DNA from: Rhizobium sp. Leaf453
GTDB taxonomy: Bacteria; Pseudomonadota; Alphaproteobacteria; Rhizobiales; Rhizobiaceae
Direction: 5' to 3'
DNA length: 64,000 nt
Assembly: GCF_001425605.1 (NCBI RefSeq)
Contig: NZ_LMRG01000023.1
Location: 196,420 to 260,419 of the forward strand
Made by a program: the position numbers and the translations under genes. Below the pieces are notes generated by a model. That model did not search any database. It saw only the letters and a list, made by a program, of their open reading frames with translations, and was not told the origin of the DNA. Positions 50,901-61,870 of this stretch are shown in pieces. Numbering within the stretch: the stretch's first letter is position 1; the number at the start of each line of letters is the position of its first letter.

Positions 50901-52001
50901 ATGCTCATCTGGCTTGTCGAACTGGCGGACCATTTTCAGTTTTTCAATCTGTTCCGGTACATCACCTTCCGTACCGGCGCCTCGCTGTTCACCTCCGCAC
51001 TGATCGTCTTTCTGTTCGGACCGCGCATGATCTCGTCGTTGCGCGTTCGCCAGGGCAAGGGCCAGCCGATCCGGGCCGACGGGCCGCAGACCCATTTCAA
51101 GAAGGCCGGCACGCCGACCATGGGTGGCCTGATGATTCTTGCCGGCATCGTCGGCAGTTCGCTACTCTGGGCCGATCTTTCCAGTGTTTATGTCGTCTCG
51201 ACGCTACTGGTGACACTCGGCTTTGGCGCCATCGGCTTCTATGATGACTACCTGAAGGTCACTAAGCAGTCGGACAAGGGCTTCTCCGGCAAGGCGCGCC
51301 TCGGCCTGGAGTTCGTCATCGCCGCCATCGCCGTTTTCTTCATGATGCGGACGGCGCTGTCGGCCGGTGTCGCCGGTTCGACCTTCGGCTCCTCGCTGAC
51401 CTTCCCCTTCCTCAAGGATTTCACCCTCAATCTCGGCTATTTCTTCATCCTGTTCGGCGGCTTCGTCATCGTCGGCGCCGGTAATGCCGTCAACCTGACA
51501 GATGGCCTCGATGGTCTCGCCATCGTTCCGGTGATGATCGCGGCCGCCTCCTTCGGCGTCATCGCCTATCTCGCCGGTAACGCGGTTTTCGCCAATTACC
51601 TGCAGATCCATTTCGTTCCCGGTACCGGCGAACTGGCCGTTATCCTCGGCGCCGTCATCGGCGCCGGCCTCGGCTTCCTGTGGTTCAACGCCCCGCCGGC
51701 GGCGATCTTCATGGGCGATACCGGTTCGCTGGCGCTCGGCGGCCTGATCGGCACGGTGGCTGTCGCCACCAAGCACGAGATCGTCATGGTCATCATCGGT
51801 GGCCTGTTCGTCATGGAAACCCTGTCGGTCATCATCCAGGTCTTCTGGTTCAAGCGCACCGGCCGTCGTGTTTTCCTCATGGCGCCGATCCATCACCATT
51901 TTGAAAAGAAGGGCTGGACCGAAAGCCAGGTCGTGATCCGATTCTGGATCATCGCGGTCATCCTCGCCATGGTCGGCCTCTCGACCCTGAAGCTGCGGTA
52001 A
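50901..52001 (+). CDS. mraY: Phospho-MurNAc-pentapeptide translocase MraY
   Basis: MraY transfers phospho-MurNAc-pentapeptide to undecaprenyl phosphate, making lipid I. The 366-residue product has ten helices and the family motifs [10 protein letters not shown] (about 71-80), [15 protein letters not shown] (about 114-128), [13 protein letters not shown] (about 195-207), [12 protein letters not shown] (about 269-280) and [15 protein letters not shown]. The ATG at 50901 has GGGGAAAGG upstream; a 123-bp gap separates it from murF and holds no other feature. murD begins 4 bp after its stop. Confidence 0.97.
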   Translation: MLIWLVELADHFQFFNLFRYITFRTGASLFTSALIVFLFGPRMISSLRVRQGKGQPIRADGPQTHFKKAGTPTMGGLMILAGIVGSSLLWADLSSVYVVSTLLVTLGFGAIGFYDDYLKVTKQSDKGFSGKARLGLEFVIAAIAVFFMMRTALSAGVAGSTFGSSLTFPFLKDFTLNLGYFFILFGGFVIVGAGNAVNLTDGLDGLAIVPVMIAAASFGVIAYLAGNAVFANYLQIHFVPGTGELAVILGAVIGAGLGFLWFNAPPAAIFMGDTGSLALGGLIGTVAVATKHEIVMVIIGGLFVMETLSVIIQVFWFKRTGRRVFLMAPIHHHFEKKGWTESQVVIRFWIIAVILAMVGLSTLKLR

Positions 52002-52005
52002 TCCG

Positions 52006-53397
52006 ATGATTCCCGTCACGACATTCAACGGCAAGCAGGTCGCGCTTTTCGGTCTCGGCGGCTCGGGTCTCGCAACCGCGCAGGCGCTGGTCGCCGGCGG
52101 TGCTGTGGTCACTGCCTGGGACGACAATCCCGACAGCACCGCGAAGGCTGCTGCCGCGGGCATCGGCACCGGTGATCTGCGTCAGGCCGACTGGTCTGCC
52201 TTTGCCGCGTTCGTCCTGTCGCCCGGCGTGCCGCTGACGCATCCGAAACCGCACTGGACCGTCGATCTCGCCCACGCAGCCGGGATCGAGGTCATCGGTG
52301 ATGTCGAACTGTTCGTGCGCGAACGGGCCGCTGTGGCGCCCGATTGCCCGTTCATCGCTATCACCGGCACCAACGGCAAATCCACCACCACGGCGCTGAT
52401 CGCCCATATCCTCAAGTCGAGCGGTCGTGACACACAACTCGGGGGCAATATCGGCACCGCAGTGCTGACGCTCGACCCGCCGGCTGCAGGCCGGTTCTTC
52501 GTGGTCGAATGCTCGTCCTACCAGATCGATCTTGCCCCGACGATCAACCCGACGGCCGGTATCCTGCTCAACCTGACGCCCGATCACCTCGACCGTCACG
52601 GCAGCATGGAACACTATGCCGAGATCAAGGAACGGCTGATCGCGGGAAGCGATACGGCGATTGTCGGCGTCGACGATGTCTATACCGAAGCCATCGCCGA
52701 CCGCGTTGCGCTTGCCGGCCGTCGCGTCATCCGCATTGCCCGTCATCGCCCGCTGGGCGAGGGCTTCTATGCCGATGGCACGCGGGTCATGCGCGCCGAG
52801 GGCGGACTGGCCACGGTTTTCGCCGATCTCGATGGCATCGCAACACTGCGTGGCAATCACAACGCCCAGAATGCGGCGGCCGCCATCGCGGCCTGCCTGG
52901 CTGTCGGCGTGTCCGAAAGCGAGATCCGCGACGGCCTTGCCTCGTTCCCGGGCCTCAAGCATCGCATGCAGCCGGTCGGCCGCAAGGGCGACGTCGTCTT
53001 CGTCAATGACAGCAAGGCGACCAATGCCGACGCGGCAGCCCCGGCGCTGTCGAGTTATGACCGGATTTACTGGATTGCCGGCGGTCTGCCCAAGGAGGGC
53101 GGCATCACGACGCTCGCGCCATTCTTCCCGAAGATCGCCAAGGCCTATCTGATCGGCGAGGCGGCGCCCGCCTTTGCGGCGACGCTGGGGGATGCCGTCC
53201 CGTTCGAAATTTCCGGCACGCTGGAGCAGGCGGTCGCGCACGCGGCGGCGGATGCAGCGAGGGACAAGAGCGGTCCGTTGGCCGTGATGCTCTCACCGGC
53301 TTGCGCAAGCTTCGACCAGTACAAGAATTTCGAGGTTCGCGGCGATGCGTTCGTCAGCCATGTTGCTGCGATCGATGGCGTGACGATGCTGATATAG
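52006..53397 (+). CDS. murD: UDP-MurNAc-L-Ala:D-Glu ligase
   Basis: MurD adds D-glutamate to the murein precursor. The 463-residue product has an N-terminal Rossmann-like start ([21 protein letters not shown]), the ATP loop [14 protein letters not shown] (about 121-134), [16 protein letters not shown] (about 186-201) and [13 protein letters not shown] (about 333-345); all are the normal Mur-ligase signatures. It lies between mraY (4 bp) and ftsW (77 bp). The gap before ftsW holds a weak GC-rich hairpin but no further gene. Confidence 0.96.
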   Translation: MIPVTTFNGKQVALFGLGGSGLATAQALVAGGAVVTAWDDNPDSTAKAAAAGIGTGDLRQADWSAFAAFVLSPGVPLTHPKPHWTVDLAHAAGIEVIGDVELFVRERAAVAPDCPFIAITGTNGKSTTTALIAHILKSSGRDTQLGGNIGTAVLTLDPPAAGRFFVVECSSYQIDLAPTINPTAGILLNLTPDHLDRHGSMEHYAEIKERLIAGSDTAIVGVDDVYTEAIADRVALAGRRVIRIARHRPLGEGFYADGTRVMRAEGGLATVFADLDGIATLRGNHNAQNAAAAIAACLAVGVSESEIRDGLASFPGLKHRMQPVGRKGDVVFVNDSKATNADAAAPALSSYDRIYWIAGGLPKEGGITTLAPFFPKIAKAYLIGEAAPAFAATLGDAVPFEISGTLEQAVAHAAADAARDKSGPLAVMLSPACASFDQYKNFEVRGDAFVSHVAAIDGVTMLI

Positions 53398-53474
53398 CCG
53401 CCTGGCGGCTGATGGGGCGATGAGCCCCGGCGAAAAGGATACTGGCGCACCGCGCCGTTGAAGGGGACGAAGAG

Positions 53475-54629
53475 ATGGTAAGCCGTGCTGAACGTGGCCC
53501 TGTGGCCGACTGGTTCTGGACGATCGACAGGTTCTTCCTGGCGACCTTCATTCTGTTGATGGGTATCGGCTTCATGCTGTCCTTCGCGGCGAGCCCTGCG
53601 GTAGCGGAACGCCTCAACCTCGACAGCTTCCACTTCGTCAAGCGGCACGCGGCATTCCTGCTGCCGTCGCTCGGCGTGATGATCGCGATCTCGTTTCTCT
53701 CGCCCCGGCAGGTCCGGCGCATGGCGATGATCCTGCTGATCGTGTCGCTCGGCATGATGGTGCTGGCGCTGTTCTTCGGCGCCGAGGTCAAGGGCTCTCG
53801 ACGCTGGATCTCGCTCGCCGGACTGTCGATCCAGCCGTCCGAGTTCATGAAGCCAGCCTTTGTCGTCGTCTGTGCCTGGCTGTTTTCAGAACATGCCCGT
53901 CAGCCCGAAATCCCCGGCAATCTCTTCGCCATCCTGCTTTATGGCATGGTGGCGGCGCTTCTCGTCGCCCAGCCCGACCTTGGCCAGACCATCCTGACCA
54001 CCACCGTCTGGGGCGGCATGTTCTTCATGGCCGGCATGCCCTGGATCTGGATCATCCTGCTCGGTGGCGCCGGTGTCGGTGGTCTCGTGGTCGCGTATAC
54101 GGTTCTGCCGCACGTTGCCGGTCGTATCGACCGGTTCATGACCGGGGAAGGCGATACGTTCCAGGTGGACACCGCCCGCGAGGCCATCATCCGTGGTGAC
54201 TGGCTGGGCCAGGGACCGGGCGAGGGCGTCATCAAGCGTATCATCCCGGACAGCCACACCGACTTCATCTTCTCCGTCGCCGCCGAGGAGTTCGGCATCA
54301 TCTTCTGCATGGTCATCGTGGCGATCTTTGCCTTCCTCGTCATGCGCGGCCTGTCACATGCCTTCCGCGAGCGCAACGACTTCAACCGCTTTGCCGTGGC
54401 CGGCCTCGTGCTGCAGATCGGCATCCAGTCGATGATCAATGTCGGCGTGAACCTGGAACTGCTGCCGGCCAAGGGCATGACCCTGCCGTTGATCTCCTAC
54501 GGTGGTTCGTCCATGGTGGCGATCTGCGTCACGGCCGGCTTCATTCTGGCGTTGACGCGCCATCGTCCGGAAAAGCGCGCGGTCGAGCGCAGCCTGTTCC
54601 GCTCCGGCGTGGGTGTTCCCGCCGAATAA
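53475..54629 (+). CDS. ftsW: Septal glycosyltransferase FtsW
   Basis: FtsW is a SEDS glycosyltransferase that polymerises lipid II with FtsI at the septum. The 384-residue product has about ten helices and the family motifs GSRRWISLAGLSIQPSEFMKPAF (about 100-122), VAQPDLGQTI (about 163-172), DSHTDFIFSVAAEEFGII and LPLISYGGSSM (about 333-343). GGGGACGAAGAG precedes the ATG. Its stop is 9 bp from the murG ATG. The substrate pathway from MraY, MurG and FtsW is thus encoded together. Confidence 0.96.
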   Translation: MVSRAERGPVADWFWTIDRFFLATFILLMGIGFMLSFAASPAVAERLNLDSFHFVKRHAAFLLPSLGVMIAISFLSPRQVRRMAMILLIVSLGMMVLALFFGAEVKGSRRWISLAGLSIQPSEFMKPAFVVVCAWLFSEHARQPEIPGNLFAILLYGMVAALLVAQPDLGQTILTTTVWGGMFFMAGMPWIWIILLGGAGVGGLVVAYTVLPHVAGRIDRFMTGEGDTFQVDTAREAIIRGDWLGQGPGEGVIKRIIPDSHTDFIFSVAAEEFGIIFCMVIVAIFAFLVMRGLSHAFRERNDFNRFAVAGLVLQIGIQSMINVGVNLELLPAKGMTLPLISYGGSSMVAICVTAGFILALTRHRPEKRAVERSLFRSGVGVPAE

Positions 54630-54638
54630 GGATTGATC

Positions 54639-55763
54639 ATGAGCAAAGGCATCATCATGCTGGCCGCCGGCGGGACCGGCGGTCATCTGTTTCCGGCGGA
54701 AGCGCTGGCTTTCGAACTGAAGGCGCTGGGCTATTCCGTCCATCTGGTCACCGACAGCCGCGCCGAACGCTATGCCGGCAAGTTCCCGGCCGACGAGATC
54801 CACGTCGTACCCTCGGCGACGATCGGCTCGAAGAATCCTCTCAAGGTCGCGTCTTCCCTCTGGACGCTCTGGTCCGGCATCCGCATCGCCCGCAGGCTGA
54901 TGGCCAAGGTTCGGCCGAAGGTCGTCGTTGGCTTCGGCGGTTATCCGACCATTCCGCCGCTGCTCGCCGCCACCGGCATGGGCATCCCCTCGATGATCCA
55001 CGAGCAGAATGCGGTGATGGGCCGCGCCAACAAGGCGCTCGCCAAACGCGTCATGGCGATCGCCGGCGGTTTCCTGCCGGAGACCAATGGACCCTATGCG
55101 GCGAAAACGGTGACGACCGGCAATCCTGTTCGTCCGGCAGTTCTGGAAGCGGCCAAGGTGCCGTATCAGGCTTCGGGCGAGGGTGAGGAGTTCCGTCTGG
55201 TCGTGTTCGGCGGCAGCCAGGGCGCGCAGTATTTCTCCAAGACCGTGCCGACGGCCATCAGCCTGCTCGATGACAATCTGAGAAAGCGGCTGAAGGTGAC
55301 CCAGCAGGCGCGCGCCGAGGATCTGCCGATGGTGCAGGGCTGTGTCGCCAAGCTGGAGATGAACGCGGAACTTGCCCCCTTCTTTACCGACATGGCCGAT
55401 CGAATCGCACGCGCGCATCTGGTCATCTGCCGCTCCGGTGCCTCGACCGTCTCGGAAATCTCCGTCATCGGCCGCCCGGCGATTCTCGTTCCCTATCCCT
55501 ATGCGCTGGATCACGATCAGGCCGCCAATGCCGCGACGCTCGCGGCGACCGGTGGTGCCAAGGTCATTGTGCAGGCCGAGCTTTCGGCGGAAAAACTCAG
55601 CCGCATCCTCACCGATGCAATGAACAACCCGGAGAAACTCGCCGGCATGGCGGAAAACGCCCGCAAGGCCGGCAAGCCCGATGCCGCCCGCTTGCTTGCC
55701 GCCATGGTTGAAGCTATTGCCAGCGGTTCGACGATTGCCAAGTTCAAGGAAACACGCTCATGA
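54639..55763 (+). CDS. murG: Lipid I:UDP-GlcNAc N-acetylglucosaminyltransferase
   Basis: MurG makes lipid II from lipid I on the cytoplasmic face. The 374-residue product has the first G-loop [16 protein letters not shown] (about 8-23), [15 protein letters not shown] (about 91-105), [12 protein letters not shown] and in the C-domain [12 protein letters not shown] and [11 protein letters not shown]; all belong to the GT28 family. The ATG at 54639 follows AAGGATT; an in-frame TTG at 54633 is less likely. Its end overlaps murC by 4 bp (ATGA), so they are translationally coupled. Confidence 0.97.
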   Translation: MSKGIIMLAAGGTGGHLFPAEALAFELKALGYSVHLVTDSRAERYAGKFPADEIHVVPSATIGSKNPLKVASSLWTLWSGIRIARRLMAKVRPKVVVGFGGYPTIPPLLAATGMGIPSMIHEQNAVMGRANKALAKRVMAIAGGFLPETNGPYAAKTVTTGNPVRPAVLEAAKVPYQASGEGEEFRLVVFGGSQGAQYFSKTVPTAISLLDDNLRKRLKVTQQARAEDLPMVQGCVAKLEMNAELAPFFTDMADRIARAHLVICRSGASTVSEISVIGRPAILVPYPYALDHDQAANAATLAATGGAKVIVQAELSAEKLSRILTDAMNNPEKLAGMAENARKAGKPDAARLLAAMVEAIASGSTIAKFKETRS

Positions 55764-57175
55764 AAATGCCGCAGACGATCGGCCTCGTTCATTTCATCGG
55801 TATCGGTGGTATCGGCATGAGCGGCATTGCCGAGGTGCTGCACAATCTTGGCCACCGCGTACAGGGATCCGACCAGTCCGACAGCGCCAATGTGCAGCGT
55901 CTGCGTGACAAGGGCATCGAGGTCTTCGTCGGCCACAAGGCGGAGAATATCGGCGACGCCGAAGTGGTCGTCGTTTCGACCGCGATCAAGAAGAACAATC
56001 CGGAACTGATCGCCGCGCGCGAAAAGCTGCTGCCGGTGGTCCGCCGCGCCGAAATGCTGGCGGAACTGATGCGCTTCCGAAATGCCATCGCCATCGGCGG
56101 AACCCATGGCAAGACCACGACCACCTCGATGGTCGCGACCCTGCTGGAAGCCGGCGGGCTCGATCCGACCGTCATCAATGGCGGCATCATCAACGCCTAT
56201 GGCACCAATGCCCGCATGGGTGAGGGCGAGTGGATGGTGGTGGAGGCCGACGAATCGGACGGTACCTTCCTGAAACTTCCGGCCGACGTCGCTGTCGTCA
56301 CCAATATCGATCCGGAACATCTCGATCACTACGGCAATTTCGACGCGGTCCGTGCGGCGTTCCGTCAGTTCGTCGAAAATGTGCCGTTCTACGGTTTCGG
56401 CGTCATGTGCCTCGATCACCCCGAAGTGCAGACGATGGTCTCGAAGATCGAGGATCGCAAGGTCATCACCTATGGCGAAAACCCGCAGGCCGACGTGCGC
56501 TTCTCCAATATCCGCATGGACGGCGCGACATCGGTGTTCGACGTCGAGATTCGCCGCCGCCGCACCGGTCAGGTCATCCAGATGCAGGATCTGCGCCTGC
56601 CGATGCCGGGCCGCCACAACGTGTCGAATGCCACGGCCGCCATCGCCGTCGCCCAGCGCCTCGGCATTTCGCCGGAAGATATCGCCAAGGGTCTCGCTTC
56701 CTTTGCCGGCGTCAAGCGCCGCTTCACCTTCACCGGTGAATGGAACAATGTTCGCGTCTATGACGACTACGGCCATCACCCGGTGGAGATCAAGGCCGTG
56801 CTCAAGGCGGCCCGCGAGGCCTGCCAGGGCCGCGTGATCGCCGTTCACCAGCCGCACCGCTTCTCCCGCCTGCAAAGCCTGTTCGAGGATTTTTCCGCCT
56901 GCTTCAACGATGCCGACACGATTCTCCTGGCGCCGGTCTATTCCGCCGGCGAGGAGCCGATTGAAGGTATCAACTCACAGGAGCTCGTCTCTCGCATCAA
57001 GGCCGGCGGTCACCGCGATGCGCGGTTCATCGAAGGCCCGGAAGCAATCGCGCCGATTGTATCTGCCATTGCACAACCCGGTGACTTTGTGGTTCTCTTG
57101 GGGGCTGGCAGCATCACATATTGGGCTGCCGCGCTCCCGAAGGAACTCGCAGGCATTTCAGGAAATTCCGCATGA
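55760..57175 (+). CDS. murC: UDP-MurNAc:L-Ala ligase
   Basis: MurC adds L-alanine to UDP-MurNAc, the first ligase step. The 471-residue product has [22 protein letters not shown] (about 10-31), the ATP loop [15 protein letters not shown] (about 111-125), [13 protein letters not shown] (about 166-178) and [13 protein letters not shown] (about 333-345), all MurC signatures. It overlaps murG at the start and murB at the end by 4 bp each. The ordering murG-murC-murB is the usual alphaproteobacterial one. Confidence 0.97.
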   Translation: MKMPQTIGLVHFIGIGGIGMSGIAEVLHNLGHRVQGSDQSDSANVQRLRDKGIEVFVGHKAENIGDAEVVVVSTAIKKNNPELIAAREKLLPVVRRAEMLAELMRFRNAIAIGGTHGKTTTTSMVATLLEAGGLDPTVINGGIINAYGTNARMGEGEWMVVEADESDGTFLKLPADVAVVTNIDPEHLDHYGNFDAVRAAFRQFVENVPFYGFGVMCLDHPEVQTMVSKIEDRKVITYGENPQADVRFSNIRMDGATSVFDVEIRRRRTGQVIQMQDLRLPMPGRHNVSNATAAIAVAQRLGISPEDIAKGLASFAGVKRRFTFTGEWNNVRVYDDYGHHPVEIKAVLKAAREACQGRVIAVHQPHRFSRLQSLFEDFSACFNDADTILLAPVYSAGEEPIEGINSQELVSRIKAGGHRDARFIEGPEAIAPIVSAIAQPGDFVVLLGAGSITYWAAALPKELAGISGNSA

Positions 57176-58146
57176 AACAGGTAAACGGTGAAAAGCTTCT
57201 GGCGTCTCTTGGAGACGGAATCAAGGATGTGCGCGGGCGTCTGACGCCGGACGCGCCGATGGAGCGTGTCACCTGGTTCCGCGCCGGCGGTCTCGCCGAA
57301 CTGATGTTCCAGCCGCACGATACGGATGATCTCGTCACCTTCCTGAAGCTGGTCCCGGAAGAGGTTCCGGTCATGGTCGCCGGTGTCGGCTCGAATTTGC
57401 TTGTGCGCGACGGTGGCATCAAGGGTGTCGTCATCCGTCTGTCGGCCAAGGGCTTCGGCGATGTCGAGCTTCTGTCGGAAACACGGGTCAAGGCCGGTGC
57501 CATCTGCCCGGACAAGAATCTCGCCGCCATGACGCTCGATCACGGCATCGGCGGCTTCCATTTCTATTACGGCATTCCTGGCTCGATCGGCGGCGCGCTG
57601 CGCATGAACGCCGGCGCCAATGGCGGCGAGACGCGCGAGCGCGTTGTCGAGGTGCATGCCGTCGATCGCAAGGGTAACCAGCACGTTCTTTCCAATGCCG
57701 ACATGGGCTATACCTACCGGCATTCCGGTGCGCCGAAGGACCTGATCTTCACGCACGCCGTCTTCGAAGGCTATCCGGAAGACAAGGCGAAGATTCGTGC
57801 CGATATGGATGCCGTGCGCCAGCATCGGGAAACCGTGCAGCCGATTCGTGAGAAGACCGGCGGTTCGACCTTCAAGAACCCCGAAGGCCATTCCGCCTGG
57901 AAATTGATCGACGAGGCCGGTTGCCGCGGCATGATGATCGGCGGCGCCCAGATGTCGCCGATGCACTGCAACTTCATGATCAACACGGGCCAAGCGAGCG
58001 GCTACGAGCTGGAATATCTCGGCGAAACCGTGCGCCAGCGCGTCTACGAGACCTCCGGCATCCGGCTGGAGTGGGAAATCAAGCGCATCGGCAATTTCAT
58101 GCCGGGTTACGAGGTCAAGGAATTTCTCGGCGAACTGACGGCCTGA
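57172..58146 (+). CDS. murB: UDP-N-acetylenolpyruvoylglucosamine reductase
   Basis: MurB reduces UDP-GlcNAc-enolpyruvate to UDP-MurNAc with NADPH and FAD. The 324-residue product has [14 protein letters not shown] (about 36-49), [13 protein letters not shown] (about 69-81), [20 protein letters not shown] (about 137-156) and [10 protein letters not shown] (about 228-237), matching type I MurB. The ATG at 57172 overlaps the murC stop; a longer frame to 57121 has no support. It is followed by a strong terminator and a reversed MFS gene, so here the first part of the dcw operon ends. Confidence 0.95.
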   Translation: MKQVNGEKLLASLGDGIKDVRGRLTPDAPMERVTWFRAGGLAELMFQPHDTDDLVTFLKLVPEEVPVMVAGVGSNLLVRDGGIKGVVIRLSAKGFGDVELLSETRVKAGAICPDKNLAAMTLDHGIGGFHFYYGIPGSIGGALRMNAGANGGETRERVVEVHAVDRKGNQHVLSNADMGYTYRHSGAPKDLIFTHAVFEGYPEDKAKIRADMDAVRQHRETVQPIREKTGGSTFKNPEGHSAWKLIDEAGCRGMMIGGAQMSPMHCNFMINTGQASGYELEYLGETVRQRVYETSGIRLEWEIKRIGNFMPGYEVKEFLGELTA

Positions 58147-58164
58147 GCCTCGATCAGATTACAA

Positions 58165-58203
58165 AAAAAAGCCGCCGTGGATTCGCTCCGCGGCGGCTTT
58201 TTT
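58165..58203. terminator. Bidirectional terminator between murB and the MFS gene
   Basis: AAAAAAGCCGCCG / CGGCGGCTTTTTT with a 13-base interior that pairs further (GTGG / CCGC). A/T tails on both sides let it end both convergent transcripts. Confidence 0.92.
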
Positions 58204-58220
58204 GTTTCAGCTATATTACC

Positions 58221-59540
58221 TCAGACTTCGTCCTTGCCCGAGAGTAGGATGCAGCCGAGCGTCACGAGAGCCGCGACACCCAGGTAGTAGCCGACATAGG
58301 TCATGCCGTAGTTCGCCTGCAGATAGGTGGCGATATAGGGCGCCAGCGAGGCACCGAAGATGCCGGCGAAGTTGAAGGTGATGGACGAGCCGGTATAGCG
58401 CACGCTCGTCGGGAAGGGCGCGGCGAGCGCCGTGCCGATCAGGCCGTAGGTCATGCCCATCAGGCCCATGGCAATCACCACAAAGACGACGATGTTCGCC
58501 TCACCCGACGTCATCAGGCCGGGCAGGAAGAACGAGAAGATGCCGATCAGGATTGTGGTCAGGATCAGCACCTCGCGGCGCCCGAAGCGTTCGGCAAGTT
58601 TGGCCACGATCGGGATGAAGATGCCGAACAGGACCGAGCCGAGGATCTGGATTTCCAGTGCGTCGAGGAAGGGGATCTTCAGGACCTTGACGTTGTAGGA
58701 CAAGAGATAGGCCGAGCCGATGTAGAACAGCACGAAGGTGGCGAGTGCCACGAAGGTGCCGAGCACGAGGCTGCGCTTGTGGTTACGGAACAGCTCAGCC
58801 ACCGGCACTTCGACACGTTCGTGGCTGTCGATCGCCTTCTGGAAGGCCGGTGTCTCGGTGATCGACAGGCGAACCCAGAGGCCGACCGCGATCAGCAGGA
58901 TCGAGGCGATGAAGGGAATGCGCCAGCCCCAGCTCAACAGCTGTTCCTGAGTCATCAGGTGAAGCAGCAGCCAGAAGGCGCCGGAGGAGAGAAACAGGCC
59001 GACGGGTGCGCCGAGCTGCGGGAACATGCCGTACCAGCTGCGCTTGCCTTCCGGCGCATTCTCGGTTGCCAGCAGCACCGCGCCACCCCATTCGCCACCG
59101 AGACCGAAACCCTGGCCGAAGCGGCACAATGCCAGAAGCAGCGGCGCGATGACGCCGATCTGGTCGTAGGAGGGCAGCAGGCCGATGACGACGGTCGAAA
59201 TGCCCATGGTCAGCAATGCTGCCACCAGCGTGGTCTTGCGGCCGATCCGGTCGCCGAAGTGGCCGAACACGACGGCGCCGAGCGGGCGTGCAAAGAAGGC
59301 GATCGAGAACGTCGCGAAAGAGGCGAGCAGCGCTGTCGTCGGATCGGAATTGGGGAAGAACAACGTCGGAAACACCAGCACGGCGGCAGTGGCATAGACG
59401 TAGAAGTCGAAGAATTCGATAGTTGTGCCGATGAGGCTTGCCAGAAGAACGCGGGCAGGGGAATTGAGCGCGCCCTTGTTCAATGGCTTTGCTGTCGGCG
59501 ACAACGTGGATGTTGTGTCGCTCATGGTCATTTTATCCAT
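58221..59540 (-). CDS. MFS transporter, metabolite:H+ symporter (MHS) family
   Basis: The 439-residue product has 12 predicted helices and the MHS signatures: GTTIEFFDFYVYATAAVLVFP (about 38-58), the helix 2-3 loop GHFGDRIGRKTTL (about 99-111), FGQGFGLGGEWGGAVLLATENAP (about 141-163). MHS proteins import proline, betaine, citrate, dicarboxylates or shikimate. It interrupts the dcw cluster on the opposite strand between murB and ddl. There is ambiguity between three close ATG starts (59540, 59531, 59525); none has a strong ribosome site. Its substrate is unknown. Confidence 0.88.
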   Translation of the reverse strand: MDKMTMSDTTSTLSPTAKPLNKGALNSPARVLLASLIGTTIEFFDFYVYATAAVLVFPTLFFPNSDPTTALLASFATFSIAFFARPLGAVVFGHFGDRIGRKTTLVAALLTMGISTVVIGLLPSYDQIGVIAPLLLALCRFGQGFGLGGEWGGAVLLATENAPEGKRSWYGMFPQLGAPVGLFLSSGAFWLLLHLMTQEQLLSWGWRIPFIASILLIAVGLWVRLSITETPAFQKAIDSHERVEVPVAELFRNHKRSLVLGTFVALATFVLFYIGSAYLLSYNVKVLKIPFLDALEIQILGSVLFGIFIPIVAKLAERFGRREVLILTTILIGIFSFFLPGLMTSGEANIVVFVVIAMGLMGMTYGLIGTALAAPFPTSVRYTGSSITFNFAGIFGASLAPYIATYLQANYGMTYVGYYLGVAALVTLGCILLSGKDEV

Positions 59541-60026
59541 ATCTTGGAAGTTTGATGGCCGTCTTGGGAGGCAGCTCCGGCGGCTAGTAAAGCAGATGGG
59601 CCGTCAGGAAAACCATCAAGCGCAATAAACGGCAAGATTTCTGGGGTCGCGCGTCTCGAAAATTTCACACCCTTCGCGGATCGGCGCTGGTTCTGATTCT
59701 GCCTGATCCCTTAACATTCGCTTCTCCTGGTGGTGCACCGTCAGGGCTTCAGATTGCCCAGAACTGCATCTGGTTTCGTGTGCCGATCGATGCGGATTCT
59801 TGCTTGCCCTGAAAGTAACTCTCTGATTCCAAGCGATGAATCGAAGCATGGCATTAATTCGATGCGAAATATTTCACCTTCACCCAAGGTGAGGTTAACC
59901 AAAGTAAACGGTTCATTAACCATAATGACGCTCTAGTGGCGTTGTGCCTAAGGCTGCGACTCGTGTGGGCGAGCCAGCCAGGCGCAAGCAGGAATGAGTA
60001 AGGCTGGCGTAATGTCGGGGGTTTTT
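59541..60026. other. Intergenic stretch before ddl, 486 bp
   Basis: The gap between the divergent MFS and ddl genes carries no convincing gene. Its right half holds the CtrA-like elements at 59895-59923 and must contain the promoter for ddl-ftsQ-ftsA. In-frame ATGs at 59994 and 60012 precede the chosen ddl start. Confidence 0.5.
59895..59923. promoter_or_regulatory. CtrA-like sites before ddl-ftsQAZ
   Basis: TTAACC at 59895-59900 and TTAACCAT at 59916-59923 are 21 bp (two helical turns) apart. TTAACCAT is a recognised alphaproteobacterial CtrA half-site. They lie 104-132 bp before the ddl start, in the promoter region of the second part of the dcw cluster. Confidence 0.4.
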
Positions 60027-60953
60027 ATGAGTGGAAAGCACGTCGCTGTCCTGATGGGCGGATTTTCTTCGGAGCGGCCGGTGAGCCTGTCGTCCGGGAC
60101 TGCGTGCGCCGATGCTCTGGAGGCTGAAGGCTATCGCGTCACCCGCGTCGATGTCAGTCACGACATCGCGTCCGTACTCGCCGACCTGCGTCCTGATGTC
60201 GCCTTCAATGCCCTGCACGGTCCTTTCGGCGAGGACGGAACCATTCAGGGTATCCTCGAATATCTTGAAATTCCCTATACGCATTCGGGTGTGCTGGCCT
60301 CCGCGCTTGCCATGGACAAGGCTCAGGCCAAGATCATTGCCGCTGCTGCCGGCATTCCGACAGCCGAAGCGCGGGTCATGGATCGCCACGATTTCGGTGT
60401 GCAGCATCCGCTGAAGCCGCCTTACGTGGTCAAGCCGGTGCGCGAAGGCTCGAGCTTCGGCGTGGTTATGGTCAAGGAAGATCAGTCGCATCCACCGCAG
60501 ATCGTAACCTCCAGCGAATGGCGCTACGGCGACCGCGTCATGGTCGAGCGCTACATCGCCGGCCGTGAATTTACCTGTGGTGTGATGGGTGGTCGGGCGC
60601 TGGGGGTGACCGAAGTGATCCCTCAAGGGCACGCCTTCTACGATTATGATTCCAAGTATGTAAAAGGCGGTTCAAAACACGTCATTCCGGCGGAAGTTTT
60701 ACCGAATATTTACCAAAAAATACAAACACTCTCCCTCACGGCGCATCAGGCGATTGGATGCCGCGGCGTAAGCCGCTCCGACTTCCGCTTCGACGACCGC
60801 TTCTCGGAAGACGGAGACCTCATCTGGCTGGAAATCAACACTCAGCCCGGAATGACTCCAACCTCTCTGGTGCCCGAAATGGCCGTTCATGCCGGCCATA
60901 CCTTTGGTGAGTTCCTTAGCTGGATTGTGGAGGATGCGTCGTGTTTGCGTTGA
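60027..60953 (+). CDS. ddl: D-alanine-D-alanine ligase
   Basis: Ddl makes the D-Ala-D-Ala used by MurF. The 308-residue product has [20 protein letters not shown] (about 4-23), [11 protein letters not shown] (about 69-79), [14 protein letters not shown] (about 139-152) and [19 protein letters not shown], all ATP-grasp Ddl signatures. Of three in-frame ATGs, that at 60027 (GGGGG five bases before it) gives the start [12 protein letters not shown] typical of the family. It overlaps ftsQ by 13 bp, so the two are co-translated. Confidence 0.94.
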   Translation: MSGKHVAVLMGGFSSERPVSLSSGTACADALEAEGYRVTRVDVSHDIASVLADLRPDVAFNALHGPFGEDGTIQGILEYLEIPYTHSGVLASALAMDKAQAKIIAAAAGIPTAEARVMDRHDFGVQHPLKPPYVVKPVREGSSFGVVMVKEDQSHPPQIVTSSEWRYGDRVMVERYIAGREFTCGVMGGRALGVTEVIPQGHAFYDYDSKYVKGGSKHVIPAEVLPNIYQKIQTLSLTAHQAIGCRGVSRSDFRFDDRFSEDGDLIWLEINTQPGMTPTSLVPEMAVHAGHTFGEFLSWIVEDASCLR

Positions 60954-61870
60954 GAGGCAGGAAGACAAGGCTTCGTGCGCCGCTGGAAGCAGCTGACCTG
61001 GACGGTCAGCGTGTCCTGCCGCGGCCGCTTCGCCGCGTCGTGCGTTTCCTGGTCAGCCTTGGAACCGGCCGCATCCACTTCATGCCGCATACCGGCACCA
61101 TTTCCGCTGCCGCCTTTCTGGCTGCAACCGGCTTCTACGGCATGTCGCTCGGTGGCCACAGCCAGAACGTCGCGCAGGCGACGACATCGGCCGTCGGCTT
61201 TGCGATCGAAGACGTTAAGGTTTCCGGCAACGACCAGACCTCCGAGATCGACATCCTGCAGCAGCTCGGCCTCGACGGTACGACGTCGCTCGTGGCCCTC
61301 GATATCGACGTTGCCCGCAAGCTGATCAGCGAAATGCCCTGGGTCCAGGACGTTGCCGTGCGCAAGGTCTATCCGGGCACGATCGAGGTGACGCTGAAGG
61401 AGCGCAGGGCTTTCGGCATCTGGCAGCACGGCTCCGATCTGTCGCTGATCGAGGAAAGCGGTAGCGTCATCGCGCCGCTGCGCGACAACAAGTTTTCCGA
61501 ATTGCCGCTGTTCGTCGGCCGTGACGCCGAGACATCGGCTGCGGAATTTTACGCAGGCTTTTCGCAGTGGCCCGAAATCTCCAAGCGCGTGAAGGCCTAT
61601 GTTCGCGTCGCCGGCCGCCGCTGGGACCTGATGCTCGACAACGGCATCACCATCAAGCTGCCCGAGCACGATATCGACCGCGCCATGCAGGTTCTCTCGA
61701 CCATGGAAGAGGGGCAGCAGCTGCTGGAGCGCGATATCGCCGCCGTCGATCTGCGGCTTGAGGATCGCACCACGATCCAGCTGACCAAGGAAGCCGCCGC
61801 CCGCCGCGATGTTGCCCTGGAAGCCCGGACGAAGAAATTGAAGAAGTTGGAGCAGGAGAGCCGGACATGA
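60941..61870 (+). CDS. ftsQ: Cell division protein FtsQ
   Basis: FtsQ links the divisome and recruits FtsL/FtsB. The 309-residue product has a basic cytoplasmic N-terminus, one helix ([19 protein letters not shown], about 54-72), a POTRA domain (about 85-160, with [21 protein letters not shown]) and the FtsQ beta domain (about 160-270). The start is a GTG at 60941 with GGAGG eight bases upstream, 13 bp inside ddl. Its end overlaps ftsA by 4 bp (ATGA). The order ddl-ftsQ-ftsA-ftsZ is the classical one. Confidence 0.95.
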   Translation: MFALRGRKTRLRAPLEAADLDGQRVLPRPLRRVVRFLVSLGTGRIHFMPHTGTISAAAFLAATGFYGMSLGGHSQNVAQATTSAVGFAIEDVKVSGNDQTSEIDILQQLGLDGTTSLVALDIDVARKLISEMPWVQDVAVRKVYPGTIEVTLKERRAFGIWQHGSDLSLIEESGSVIAPLRDNKFSELPLFVGRDAETSAAEFYAGFSQWPEISKRVKAYVRVAGRRWDLMLDNGITIKLPEHDIDRAMQVLSTMEEGQQLLERDIAAVDLRLEDRTTIQLTKEAAARRDVALEARTKKLKKLEQESRT

